A stretch of DNA of 64,000 bases. Source: Aerococcus sp. GTDB taxonomy: Bacteria > Bacillota > Bacilli > Lactobacillales > Aerococcaceae. The stretch spans positions 1-64,000 of the forward strand of contig JAUMZL010000010.1 of NCBI GenBank assembly GCA_030528155.1, written 5' to 3'. Within the stretch, counting starts at the first letter, position 1. Each line of letters opens with the position of its first letter. A model generated the notes under the pieces. It was not told where the DNA came from. It searched no databases and worked only from the letters and a program-made list of their open reading frames with translations. Below, piece after piece: positions 46,220 to 54,753 of the stretch. The position numbers and the translations under genes were made by a program.

Positions 46220-46939
46220 CTACTCCCCGAGTGGTTTTTTCTGAGGAACGCCGGCTTTTCTCGGATAACGTTTTGGTGTTTCCTTGCATTTTTCAATCTG
46301 AATAATATGCCGCTCGCCCCCCTCTTCTGGCAAAGCGAAGGCATGATCAGCGATAAATTTTCCACCCAACGTTGCAATCGCAGGCTTGGCGATTGCAAAT
46401 TCATCCATTCCCTGGCTCCCCTTGAGCGCCCAGAACGTACCGCCTTTTTTGGCAAGGGGGAGGCAATACTCACTCAACACTGTCATCCGCGCGACAGCCC
46501 TGGCCGTCACAATATCGAATTGTTCGCGATATTGTTTATTGCGCCCGAAATCCTCCGCCCGCTGATGAACGGTCGTAATCCCTGTCAGTCCCAGCGTTTT
46601 AGCTACTGTTTGAATAAATGTCAGGCGTTTATTCAAACTATCCACTACCGTTATGTCGAGGTTTGGGTAGGCAATCTTCAGCGGAATGCTCGGGAACCCT
46701 GCGCCACCACCGATGTCCGCCACACGCAATGGTTGCGTGAGATCAGCATAACGCCCCAACGTCAATGAGTCATAGAAACGCTTGAGATAAACTTCACCTT
46801 CTTCAGTGATAGCGGTCAGATTCATTTTTTCATTCCAAGTGATTAATAACTGATAAAAATCAGCAAATTGTTGCTGCTGGTGGTTGGTCAATTCGAGCTG
46901 TTGGTCTTTTAACACAGCTGCAAAAGTTTCGCGGTTCAT
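46220..46939 (-). CDS. rsmG: 16S rRNA (guanine527-N7)-methyltransferase
   Basis: 239 residues. The SAM site DIGGGAGFPSIPLKIAYP, the post-I acidic residue in TVVDSLNKRLTF, and FDIVTARAVA with the catalytic-loop pattern identify RsmG (GidB). Loss gives low-level streptomycin resistance. Usually downstream of mnmG; here about 10 kb of other genes separate the two. An extended -10 (TGGTATAAT) at about 46968-46985 on the minus strand is a likely promoter. Confidence 0.95.
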   Translation of the reverse strand: MNRETFAAVLKDQQLELTNHQQQQFADFYQLLITWNEKMNLTAITEEGEVYLKRFYDSLTLGRYADLTQPLRVADIGGGAGFPSIPLKIAYPNLDITVVDSLNKRLTFIQTVAKTLGLTGITTVHQRAEDFGRNKQYREQFDIVTARAVARMTVLSEYCLPLAKKGGTFWALKGSQGMDEFAIAKPAIATLGGKFIADHAFALPEEGGERHIIQIEKCKETPKRYPRKAGVPQKKPLGE

Positions 46940-47154
46940 ACTGGACTCCTTCTCGATGATTATTCCCCTCTATTATACCATAGTGCCTATTATTCCCCGC
47001 AGTGCGGGTGATCACGCCAATAACAATCCATATATTTCCCACAACGAAGGTGTTCACTCAATAACTGTCAATAAAAGAGTCATCTCTTCGTATTATTCTT
47101 CAAACTGAGAATATGTCGTGGCCATCTCATCATTTTCTCGTAACTCCCCCTCCA

Positions 47155-47192
47155 CAAAAAAAGAGCCGGGGACTCTTCCTCGGCTCTTTTAC
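47155..47192 (-). terminator. Terminator after ald
   Basis: AAAGAGCCG pairs with CGGCTCTTT around a 12-nt loop, then T-run, minus strand. Confidence 0.85.
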
Positions 47193-47227
47193 TCACTTCG
47201 ACATCGTATTTAAAAAGCGATTTCAGT

Positions 47228-48337
47228 TTATAATTCTACTGGATGGAATGGGATGTTAACGGCTTCAGAAACTCCTTCGTTGGTCAATTGGCCTTTATAG
47301 GTATTAATCCCTTTCTTGATGGCTTCATTTTCTTTGGCTGCTTTAACAAGATCCTTGTTTGCTAATTGCAAGATGTATGGCATTGTGGCATTCGTCAAGG
47401 CATAGGTCGCCGTTTGTGGCACTGCGCCTGGAACGTTGGCTACGGTGTAATGAATCACATCATCTTTGATGTAGATAGGGTCTTGGTGCGTGGTTGCATG
47501 ATCGCTAGTTTCAAAGTTCCCACCTTGGTCGATCGCAATATCAACAAGGACAGAGCCTGGTTCCATCGTTTTCACCATTTCTTCGGTAACGAGCGTTGGA
47601 GCTTTGCGTCCAGCTACTAATACCGCACCGATAACCACATCGGCATCCTTAATTTCTTCAGCGATGTTACGTGGATTTGACATCAAAACATTAACGCTGC
47701 CGCGGAAGAAGTTGTCCAATGCTTTTTGACGATCTGGTGAGAGTTCTAATAAGGTGACATTGGCTCCCATACCTTGTGCGATACGAGCTGCGTTGAAACC
47801 AACGTTCCCACCACCGATAACGACAACTTTACCTGGTTTAACACCTGGTACACCAGCGAGTAATTTCCCTTTACCGCCGTATTGTTTTTCGAGGTATTGC
47901 GCCCCTACTTGTACCGCTGTTCGACCAGCCACCTCGCTCATTGGGCTAAGCAGTGGTAATGCCCCATTATCCTCTTGAACAGTCTCATAAGCCACACCAT
48001 TTACCCCAGCATCGAGCAAGGCTTTGGTTAATTTTTCGTTGTCTGCTAAATGCAAGTAGGTGAATAGTAACAAATCTTTGCGGAAGTATTGATATTCTTC
48101 AGCAATTGGTTCTTTGACCTTAATGATCATGTCGTTGTCATTCCAAACCTTGGCAACATCTGGTTCGATCTTTGCTCCGACTGCCTCAAATTGGTCGTCA
48201 AAGATCAAAGAGCCCTTACCGGCATCTTTTTCTACAGTCACTTCATGTCCTGCTCGAACCAAAGCGTCAACGATTTCTGGCGTGACACTGACACGATTTT
48301 CATTGTTTTTGATCTCTTTTGGTACACCGATTTTCAT
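47228..48337 (-). CDS. ald: Alanine dehydrogenase
   Basis: 369 residues from the ATG at 48337 with AAGGAGG at good distance; a longer reading to 48373 lacks family support. N-terminal [16 protein letters not shown], the NAD site [20 protein letters not shown] and TPETVDAL-like segments are typical. It interconverts L-alanine and pyruvate with NAD+, releasing ammonia. It is a single-gene unit. A cre-like TGTTAGCGTTTTCT (48565-48578, last base off) lies upstream. Pyruvate and ammonia are also the products of DsdA in this window. Confidence 0.95.
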   Translation of the reverse strand: MKIGVPKEIKNNENRVSVTPEIVDALVRAGHEVTVEKDAGKGSLIFDDQFEAVGAKIEPDVAKVWNDNDMIIKVKEPIAEEYQYFRKDLLLFTYLHLADNEKLTKALLDAGVNGVAYETVQEDNGALPLLSPMSEVAGRTAVQVGAQYLEKQYGGKGKLLAGVPGVKPGKVVVIGGGNVGFNAARIAQGMGANVTLLELSPDRQKALDNFFRGSVNVLMSNPRNIAEEIKDADVVIGAVLVAGRKAPTLVTEEMVKTMEPGSVLVDIAIDQGGNFETSDHATTHQDPIYIKDDVIHYTVANVPGAVPQTATYALTNATMPYILQLANKDLVKAAKENEAIKKGINTYKGQLTNEGVSEAVNIPFHPVEL

Positions 48338-48585
48338 ATGACTATAACCTCCTTGGTTATAAAAACAGCACAAAAATCCATTTCCACTATTATCAAAATA
48401 GCGCGAGATGATTCCTCATACCTACAAATCTACGACAACCGTTGCCTCCTTATTTATCAGCCGTGCGCACGACCTCTCGTAAGATCAAAAGGCCAGTCAA
48501 ATAAAGCCTCCCTCTTACTTACATTATTCATTTTAGATGCTCACATGTGAAATGTAAAATACTTTGTTAGCGTTTTCTACAAAAA

Positions 48586-48632
48586 ATTCGCAAGCCAAAC
48601 GAAAAACCGCATTTTTCTAGGCTTGCGAAGTG
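48586..48632 (-). terminator. Terminator of the nucleoside transporter operon
   Basis: CTTCGCAAGCC pairs with GGCTTGCGAA around a 24-nt loop, then T6, minus strand. The gap 48380-48777 holds this, a cre-like site, and the region where an ald promoter must lie. Confidence 0.7.
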
Positions 48633-48777
48633 TATGAAATGAGTAGTGAAAGCGCTGTTTATGATTATTTAATGATTTGTGTGCAATTTTGTTTATTTAC
48701 CAAACTAATGCACTTTTTCACAAGATCTGTATGCTCAGTTATTCGATAAGACTCAAATCGTGCTAGCGATGTCGCCA

Positions 48778-49734
48778 TTAACGGTTGCGAACATAGGTAA
48801 CTCCATCAGCTTTTGGCGCACGGGATTGTCCCATGAAGCCAATCAAAACGACAACGGTGAGCACATAAGGTAGGATCTGCAAGAAGACCGCTGGCAGACT
48901 GGAAATAACAGGGATGTAGTTCCCCACACGTCCCAAACTTTGTGCCAAACCAAATAACAGGGAAGCCGCCATCGCGCCCAGTGGATGCCATTGTCCGATG
49001 ATCATCGCTGCCATCGCAATGAACCCTTGCCCAGAGATGGTCAACAAACTAAATTCATTAGCGATCGCTTGCGCTTGAATCGCCCCACCGATCCCACCGA
49101 GGAATCCAGAGAGCAATACCCCCGCATAACGCATCGCATACACGTTGATCCCCAATGTCTCGGCTGCGGCTGGATGCTCCCCAACCGAACGCAAACGCAG
49201 ACCAAATGTTGTCCGATAGATCACTACCGCACTGATGATAGCAACAACGATCCCGAGGTAGGCTGGTAGAGACGTATTCGTGAAGAAGATCGGTCCAATC
49301 ACAGGAATCTTATTCAAAACAGGGATAGTCGTTGAAATAAAGGGATGTGATAGCGGACCAGTTTGAGCTTTGCCGTACATTGCACGAACGAGGAACACTC
49401 CTAACGCTGGTGCAGCAATATTTAATACCGTCCCAGAAATAGTATGATCTGCTCGCAAATGGACCGTCGCCACGGCATGGATGGCAGAGTAGAGTAACCC
49501 ACACAATCCACCGGCCAATAGCCCTAACCATGGTGTGGCAGCGCCAAAACTATCACCCAAAGCAAGATTGGCAATAGCTCCCATAAAGGCACCCATCACC
49601 ATAATCCCTTCCAGTCCGATATTGATGATCCCCCCGCGCTCAGAGAAGGTTCCTGCAATCGCGGTAAAAATCAATGGTGCCGAATACATCAAGGTACTAG
49701 ATACAAGCAACTGTAATAATGTCATCAAGTCCAT
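48778..49734 (-). CDS. Nucleoside ABC transporter permease (second)
   Basis: 318 residues with about eight to nine membrane helices. GGIINIGLEGIMVMGAF and GIGGAIQAQAI fit the BPD_transp_2 permeases of BMP-type nucleoside importers (NupC/YufQ-like). Its ATG overlaps the stop of the first permease by one base (TAATG), so translation is coupled. It works with the other permease, the duplicated ATPase and the lipoprotein. Confidence 0.9.
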   Translation of the reverse strand: MDLMTLLQLLVSSTLMYSAPLIFTAIAGTFSERGGIINIGLEGIMVMGAFMGAIANLALGDSFGAATPWLGLLAGGLCGLLYSAIHAVATVHLRADHTISGTVLNIAAPALGVFLVRAMYGKAQTGPLSHPFISTTIPVLNKIPVIGPIFFTNTSLPAYLGIVVAIISAVVIYRTTFGLRLRSVGEHPAAAETLGINVYAMRYAGVLLSGFLGGIGGAIQAQAIANEFSLLTISGQGFIAMAAMIIGQWHPLGAMAASLLFGLAQSLGRVGNYIPVISSLPAVFLQILPYVLTVVVLIGFMGQSRAPKADGVTYVRNR

Positions 49735-50801
49735 TAGTGTTTCGCCTCCTGTGCTGCTGGTGCGGCATGTCGTTTGTCAAGGAAGTAACGAATGATATAG
49801 TTAGCACCGACGAAGAAGATAATGGCAGCAATCACCACTTGCGCCATCTCATCCGGCACCCCAGCACCATTTGGCATGAAGCGCGCGCCGACGTTCAAAA
49901 TCCCGAAGAGTAAAGAGCTCAAGAAGATTCCCAGTGATTGCCCCAGTCCTAATAGACCAACCGCAATCCCGTTAAATCCTTCCTGTGGCATAGAAGTTTG
50001 AATGAAAGCATTGCCGAATGTCCCTAATCCTTGCAATACCCCAGCCAAACCAGCTAGCGCCCCACTAGCCATCATGGACAACAGAATATTCTTTTTAGCA
50101 TTGATTCCTGCATAGTGAGCGGAATCGCTGTTAAGCCCGACCACTTTCATTTCAAAACCAAGCGTCGAACGTTTCATGAACCAGTAATAACCGATAACCA
50201 CTAAAACCACGAGGAAGAATCCTAAGTTCAAACGAGACCCCTTCGTCAAGTTGGTTAAGGCGGTCAGTGATAAGCGAGCATTGTCACCGATCAATGGTGT
50301 CTCTAATGGCGAAGCCAGTGGGCCGTGGATAATCGCGTTGTTGATGTGGTAAGCGATGTAGTTCAACATGATGGTCACCACCACTTCGCTTGTTCCAAAC
50401 TGGGCGCGCAATCCACCGGCAATACCAGCCCAAATCGCCCCCATCAGTGTCCCTAGAATAATCGCTAAGATAATCATCAAAACTTTAGGCATAGACGGAA
50501 ACAGCAAGGCAAACCAGACTGAACTGATCCACCCCATCAAGAATTGCCCAGAGAGACCAATATTAAACATACCGGTTTTGTACGCCACGCTAAAGGCCAA
50601 CCCGGTTAAGGTGAGAATGGCGGTACTATTGAGAACTTCCCCCATAAAGTACGGGCTCTTGAAAACGTTGATCAACATTGCCGAGTAGGCAGCGATCGGA
50701 TTATAGCCGAACATCAGCATAATGATTGCCCCAACGACGAACCCAAGTACGATGGATAAAACCGGGACAAGTAACGTGTAGGTCCGATTCGACTTCATCA
50801 T
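49734..50801 (-). CDS. Nucleoside ABC transporter permease (first)
   Basis: 355 residues, about nine membrane helices. FNIGLSGQFLMGW and FNGIAVGLLG are typical of NupB/YufP-type permeases. Starts directly after the ATPase stop, with AAAGGAAATG inside the end of that gene. Forms the membrane channel with the second permease. Confidence 0.9.
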   Translation of the reverse strand: MMKSNRTYTLLVPVLSIVLGFVVGAIIMLMFGYNPIAAYSAMLINVFKSPYFMGEVLNSTAILTLTGLAFSVAYKTGMFNIGLSGQFLMGWISSVWFALLFPSMPKVLMIILAIILGTLMGAIWAGIAGGLRAQFGTSEVVVTIMLNYIAYHINNAIIHGPLASPLETPLIGDNARLSLTALTNLTKGSRLNLGFFLVVLVVIGYYWFMKRSTLGFEMKVVGLNSDSAHYAGINAKKNILLSMMASGALAGLAGVLQGLGTFGNAFIQTSMPQEGFNGIAVGLLGLGQSLGIFLSSLLFGILNVGARFMPNGAGVPDEMAQVVIAAIIFFVGANYIIRYFLDKRHAAPAAQEAKH

Positions 50802-52361
50802 CTATATCATTTCCTTTCTCTGTTTCACCTGATCGTAAGGAACGCCAGCCATCAAGAGCCCCAGCTCTTCTTCATTGGTTGTTTTTGGATCGACAATCGC
50901 ACTGATCTTCCCTTTTGAGATCACGGCGATACGGTCAGACAACGCAAGAATTTCATCTAATTCCAAACTCATCAAGAGGACCGCCCGCCCTTTGTTACGT
51001 TCAGCAACGAGACTATGGTAGACGCGTTCAACCGCACCGACATCTAGCCCGCGAGTAGGTTGTGCAGCAATGAGGACTTGTGGGTTGAGAGAGAGCTCAC
51101 GTGCAAAGATCACTTTTTGTTGGTTACCACCAGAGAGTGCGCCCGCTGGTGTTCCTGGTTCCGCGCCGCGAATATCAAAAGTGGCGATAGCTTCTGCAGC
51201 ATGTTTCTCAACAGATTCTGGATTGAACCAACCATTCTTGCTGTAAGGTGCATCGCAATATGTTTTCAATACGAGGTTTTCAGCAACAGACAAAGGCAAG
51301 GTTAACCCTTCCTTTTGCCGGTCTTGCGGGATATAGCCAATCCCCTTGCCGAGTGCTTGCTTCGGATTATCGTGAGTGATGTCTTGGCCGTTGACAGTAA
51401 TAGACCCAGAAACTGGGGTGCGCATCCCGGCAATGGCCTCAATTAAATGGCCTTGACCGTTGCCATCTACCCCTGCTAAGCCGAGGATTTCGCCCCCGTT
51501 CAAGGTAAAGGAAACGCCATTGACTGCTGGTAATTTCCGTGAATCTTCCACCACCAGATCTTTAACTTCCAAAACAGGATGTGTCTTTGTGTTGGTAGGT
51601 TTATCGACATGCAAGTCCACTGGTCGACCCACCATCAGACGGGCTAATTCAGCTTCGTCAGTTGTTTTCACATCCACAGTTTCAATTTTTTCACCGCTAC
51701 GGATAATGGTGCATTGATCCGCTACCGCTTTGATTTCTTTCAATTTATGGGTGATCAGAAGAATTGTCTTGCCGTCATCAGCCAAATGGCGCAACGTCAA
51801 CATCAATTCATTGATCTCCTGTGGCGTCAATACTGCTGTTGGTTCGTCGAGGATCAGAATATCTGCCCCGCGGTACAATACCTTGAGAATTTCAGCGCGC
51901 TGTTGCATCCCTACTGAAATCTCACGCACCTTAATATCAGGATCGACTTGCAAATGATACTGCTCAGAAAGATGTTTGATCGCTGCCGCGGAGGATTGGC
52001 GATCCAACAACCCGCCTTTTGTCATTTCAGATCCCAACATAATATTTTCTGTCACGGTGAAATCATCAATTAACATGAAGTGCTGATGAACCATCCCAAT
52101 CCCCAAAGCTTGTGCTTCCTGAGCAGATTTCATCTGAACGGGTTTGCCGTTAATTTTGATGGTTCCTTCCGTTGGGGCAAGTAGACCTGACAAAACATTC
52201 ATCAAGGTCGACTTGCCTGCTCCATTCTCACCGAGAAGGGCGTGAATCTCGCCTTTTTTTACTGCCAAATCAATATTTTTGTTGGCGTATTTATTACCGA
52301 ATCGTTTGCTGATCCCCTGCATCTCAATGGCATAGGTTTCTTGTATTTGCTCCTGCGTCAT
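50802..52361 (-). CDS. Nucleoside ABC transporter ATPase, duplicated NBD
   Basis: 519 residues with two ABC domains. The first has Walker A GENGAGKST, signature SVGMQQRAEILK and Walker B LILDEPTAV. The second has a degenerate Walker A (GVDGNGQGHL), signature LSGGNQQKVIFAREL and a Walker B with Ala-Gln replacing Asp-Glu (LIAAQPTRGLD). This asymmetry is normal for sugar and nucleoside importers (NupA/YufO). It lies 11 nt after the lipoprotein gene. Confidence 0.93.
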   Translation of the reverse strand: MTQEQIQETYAIEMQGISKRFGNKYANKNIDLAVKKGEIHALLGENGAGKSTLMNVLSGLLAPTEGTIKINGKPVQMKSAQEAQALGIGMVHQHFMLIDDFTVTENIMLGSEMTKGGLLDRQSSAAAIKHLSEQYHLQVDPDIKVREISVGMQQRAEILKVLYRGADILILDEPTAVLTPQEINELMLTLRHLADDGKTILLITHKLKEIKAVADQCTIIRSGEKIETVDVKTTDEAELARLMVGRPVDLHVDKPTNTKTHPVLEVKDLVVEDSRKLPAVNGVSFTLNGGEILGLAGVDGNGQGHLIEAIAGMRTPVSGSITVNGQDITHDNPKQALGKGIGYIPQDRQKEGLTLPLSVAENLVLKTYCDAPYSKNGWFNPESVEKHAAEAIATFDIRGAEPGTPAGALSGGNQQKVIFARELSLNPQVLIAAQPTRGLDVGAVERVYHSLVAERNKGRAVLLMSLELDEILALSDRIAVISKGKISAIVDPKTTNEEELGLLMAGVPYDQVKQRKEMI

Positions 52362-52372
52362 TTCCAGGCCTC

Positions 52373-53416
52373 CTATTTTCCATCCGGCTTCAGTGGAACT
52401 TTTATCTCTCCACTGAGAATTTTTTCTTCAGCTGCTTTCACATTGGCTTTGGCCTTGTCACTCATTTGGTTATCTTTCAGGCTAACAGCGCCGTCCTTCA
52501 ACCCGAGTGAGAGGGTCTTGCCACCAGGAAAATCATTCTTTTCCATGTCGCGGTCAGCGAGATTTTCGATGGAAGCGCCCACCCCTTTAAGCGTGGATGC
52601 CAAAGTGAAGTTGCCCCCACTCCATTTGCCTTCCGCACTCTGATCACGGTCTACCCCAATCATCCAGAGCTGTTGGTTGCCTTGCTCCATCCGGTTACGT
52701 GTTTCAGTAAAAGCCCCATTCCCGGTCTGACCAGCGGCTGAATAGATAATGTCGGCACCGTTCGAGTACATCCCATTTGCGATCTGTTGCCCAATCCCGG
52801 CATCCCCGAATGTATCCGCATATTGTACATCCACTTCAACGCTCGGATCGGTCGCCTTGACACCAGCAACGAATCCCGCTTCAAAACGCCAGATACCTTC
52901 TGTTTGGGTTCCACCGATGAAACCAACTTTCTTTGTTTTTGTAGTGGAAGCGGCCGCTACCCCAGCGAGGTAAGCTGCTTCATTATCGAGGAAGTTCACC
53001 GATACAACGTTGGGCTGATCCACGTAACCATCAATGATGGCAAATTTCTGATGAGGATTATACTGAGCGACTTGATCAATCGCATTCACCATTAACATCC
53101 CTACACCGAAAATATAATCATAGTGGTCAACCATGGCGATATTGATATTAGGAATAAAGTCATTAGCGGAATGCGATTGATAATAACTGATCGCACCAGA
53201 TTGAAAGCCATGTTTTTTCTGCCAATCTTGCATCCCTTCCCAGGCGGACTGGTTAAAGGAGCGGTCATCGACCCCATTCGTATCGGTGATCATTGCGATA
53301 CGATAAGGCATCTCTTTGATATCTTCATCCGTGGTATTTCCAGCACTCTTTCCTTGGCACGCGGTGAGTAATACCATGACAACACCAACTAGCCATAGCT
53401 GTCTCCATTTCTTCAT
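52373..53416 (-). CDS. BMP-family nucleoside-binding lipoprotein
   Basis: 347 residues from the ATG at 53416 with GGAGG upstream. Lipobox LLTAC places the lipid Cys at about 20. The BMP (PnrA-like) domain follows with TDTNGVDDRSFNQSAWEG and IIYSAAGQTGNGAF. Such proteins bind purine nucleosides, and also cytidine in BmpA of Lactococcus. It begins the transporter part of an operon headed by a nucleoside hydrolase. Confidence 0.92.
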   Translation of the reverse strand: MKKWRQLWLVGVVMVLLTACQGKSAGNTTDEDIKEMPYRIAMITDTNGVDDRSFNQSAWEGMQDWQKKHGFQSGAISYYQSHSANDFIPNINIAMVDHYDYIFGVGMLMVNAIDQVAQYNPHQKFAIIDGYVDQPNVVSVNFLDNEAAYLAGVAAASTTKTKKVGFIGGTQTEGIWRFEAGFVAGVKATDPSVEVDVQYADTFGDAGIGQQIANGMYSNGADIIYSAAGQTGNGAFTETRNRMEQGNQQLWMIGVDRDQSAEGKWSGGNFTLASTLKGVGASIENLADRDMEKNDFPGGKTLSLGLKDGAVSLKDNQMSDKAKANVKAAEEKILSGEIKVPLKPDGK

Positions 53417-53484
53417 ACCTCTGCCTCCATCAATTCTATTTGGCACGTGTGATAAAACGTGCCATCGTCACTTTTTATACGACT

Positions 53485-54444
53485 CTATACTTCCACAATT
53501 TGTTGCAAAACGGTGCGCACATATTCACGGAAGCGAATATGATCAATCTGTTCAACGACATGTGCGTTGGCCGGTTTTTTGCTGTAATTGGCAACATCAA
53601 TCAGACTGTAGCCCCGTGTCAATTCACCGGTTGTTTCGATATCAACGAAATAATCCCCACCCTTCACTTCAAGCGTGGGATCGCCTGCCACCGCTGCCAA
53701 CAATGCGTCGGTGTGGGTAATGCCAGCCACACCATTTACTTCCATATCATAGGCCTTTACCACAGCATTCAATTCTTGATAGAAAGTCGTGCCTTGCGTT
53801 TCCGGGGTAGTAATATATGCCTCATCATCTGGCGTCATCACGCCGTCTGTTACGCATAATTGCCAATCAACCAGCGTGATCGGTATCCCCGCTTGGAACA
53901 CGAGTTTGGCGGCTTCAGGATCGGTGTAGAAATTGTATTCTGCCGCTGCTGTCGCATTACCCAGTGCATTATTGACGCCGCCCATGATGTAGAGATGACG
54001 AATCAGTGAGACAATGCTTGGATCCTTCTGAATGGCCATAGCAATATTGGTGAGTGGCGCAATCGCTATCAACTCCAATTCCCCTGCTAAACGATGCGCC
54101 GTTTCGATAATAAAATCAACGGCGTGTTGCGTTTCCGGTTGTTGCACGGTCAGTGTTACCTCGACATCGCCCATCCCATTTGCACCAAAGATATGCTCTA
54201 CCGTTTCGTGCTGTTGATCTTTCGCCATCAATAAGGGACGTTCGCATCCCCGGTAAACCGGAACTTTGGTTTTGGTAGGTGCCAAAGCCAAGGTGAACAG
54301 CGCATTTTTAACCTCCTGATCGAAAGCCACATTGCCACCACAGATGGTGACGCCTTCTACATGAAAAGACTGTAACGCCATCAACAGCGCAATTGCATCA
54401 TCACCTGCTGTGTCCGTATCAATAATTAGCGATCGTTCTTGCAT
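53485..54444 (-). CDS. Nucleoside hydrolase (IunH/RihA-like)
   Basis: 319 residues from the ATG at 54444 (AAGGGAGATG upstream); a reading to 54525 adds unrelated residues. The Ca2+-binding DTDTAGDDA at the start (usual form DTDPGxDDA), IAPLTNIA and LYIMGG are the hallmarks. It splits ribonucleosides to base and ribose. It lies 68 nt before the nucleoside transporter genes in the same direction, so uptake and cleavage are coupled. Confidence 0.92.
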   Translation of the reverse strand: MQERSLIIDTDTAGDDAIALLMALQSFHVEGVTICGGNVAFDQEVKNALFTLALAPTKTKVPVYRGCERPLLMAKDQQHETVEHIFGANGMGDVEVTLTVQQPETQHAVDFIIETAHRLAGELELIAIAPLTNIAMAIQKDPSIVSLIRHLYIMGGVNNALGNATAAAEYNFYTDPEAAKLVFQAGIPITLVDWQLCVTDGVMTPDDEAYITTPETQGTTFYQELNAVVKAYDMEVNGVAGITHTDALLAAVAGDPTLEVKGGDYFVDIETTGELTRGYSLIDVANYSKKPANAHVVEQIDHIRFREYVRTVLQQIVEV

Positions 54445-54584
54445 AGCATCTCCCTTTTCTCTGTTACACACCGCGCTATCACAATATCTCCTCTTTTTAT
54501 TAAAGCTGTATCCTTCATGGGTCATTGATTATTACGTTCATTTTTTAACGATGCAGAAAGGTGAGCGTTGTACTATTAAAATAC

Positions 54585-54603
54585 CACATTTTCGGTTAAT
54601 GTG
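54585..54603. promoter_or_regulatory. Palindrome upstream of the nucleoside operon
   Basis: CACATT-N7-AATGTG. On the minus strand the middle reads TTAACCGAAAAT, within one base of the PurBox core CCGAACAW. It lies about 140 nt before the hydrolase start, a likely operator place. A separate hairpin with T-run on the plus strand follows (54661-54699: ATAAGCG pairs with CGCTTAT). Confidence 0.4.
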
Positions 54604-54710
54604 CTGCTTTTACTTTTTTATTTTGCAAATTTTTTCACCTTTTAAATATGATAGCGTTTTATAAGCGAACTTTATGCGTGGAAAAGTACGCTTATTTTTG
54701 TTTCATGCAC

Positions 54711-54746
54711 CAAAAAAACCAGCACCCACAAAGGGCACTGGTTCAT
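54711..54746 (-). terminator. Terminator after the metallophosphoesterase gene
   Basis: AACCAGTGCCC, loop TTTGT, GGGTGCTGGTT, then T5, minus strand. Confidence 0.85.
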
Positions 54747-54753
54747 GCTCATT

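Noticed and set aside
48640..48660. Second cre-like site (TGAAAGCGCTGTTT) after the nucleoside transporter operon
   Set aside because: Two mismatches at fixed positions and placed downstream of genes on both strands.
53440..53475. Inverted repeat GGCACGT-N8-ACGTGCC after the nucleoside hydrolase gene
   Set aside because: Looks like a parS or terminator at first sight, but it lacks the parS core and a T-run; it probably is a simple intercistronic hairpin.
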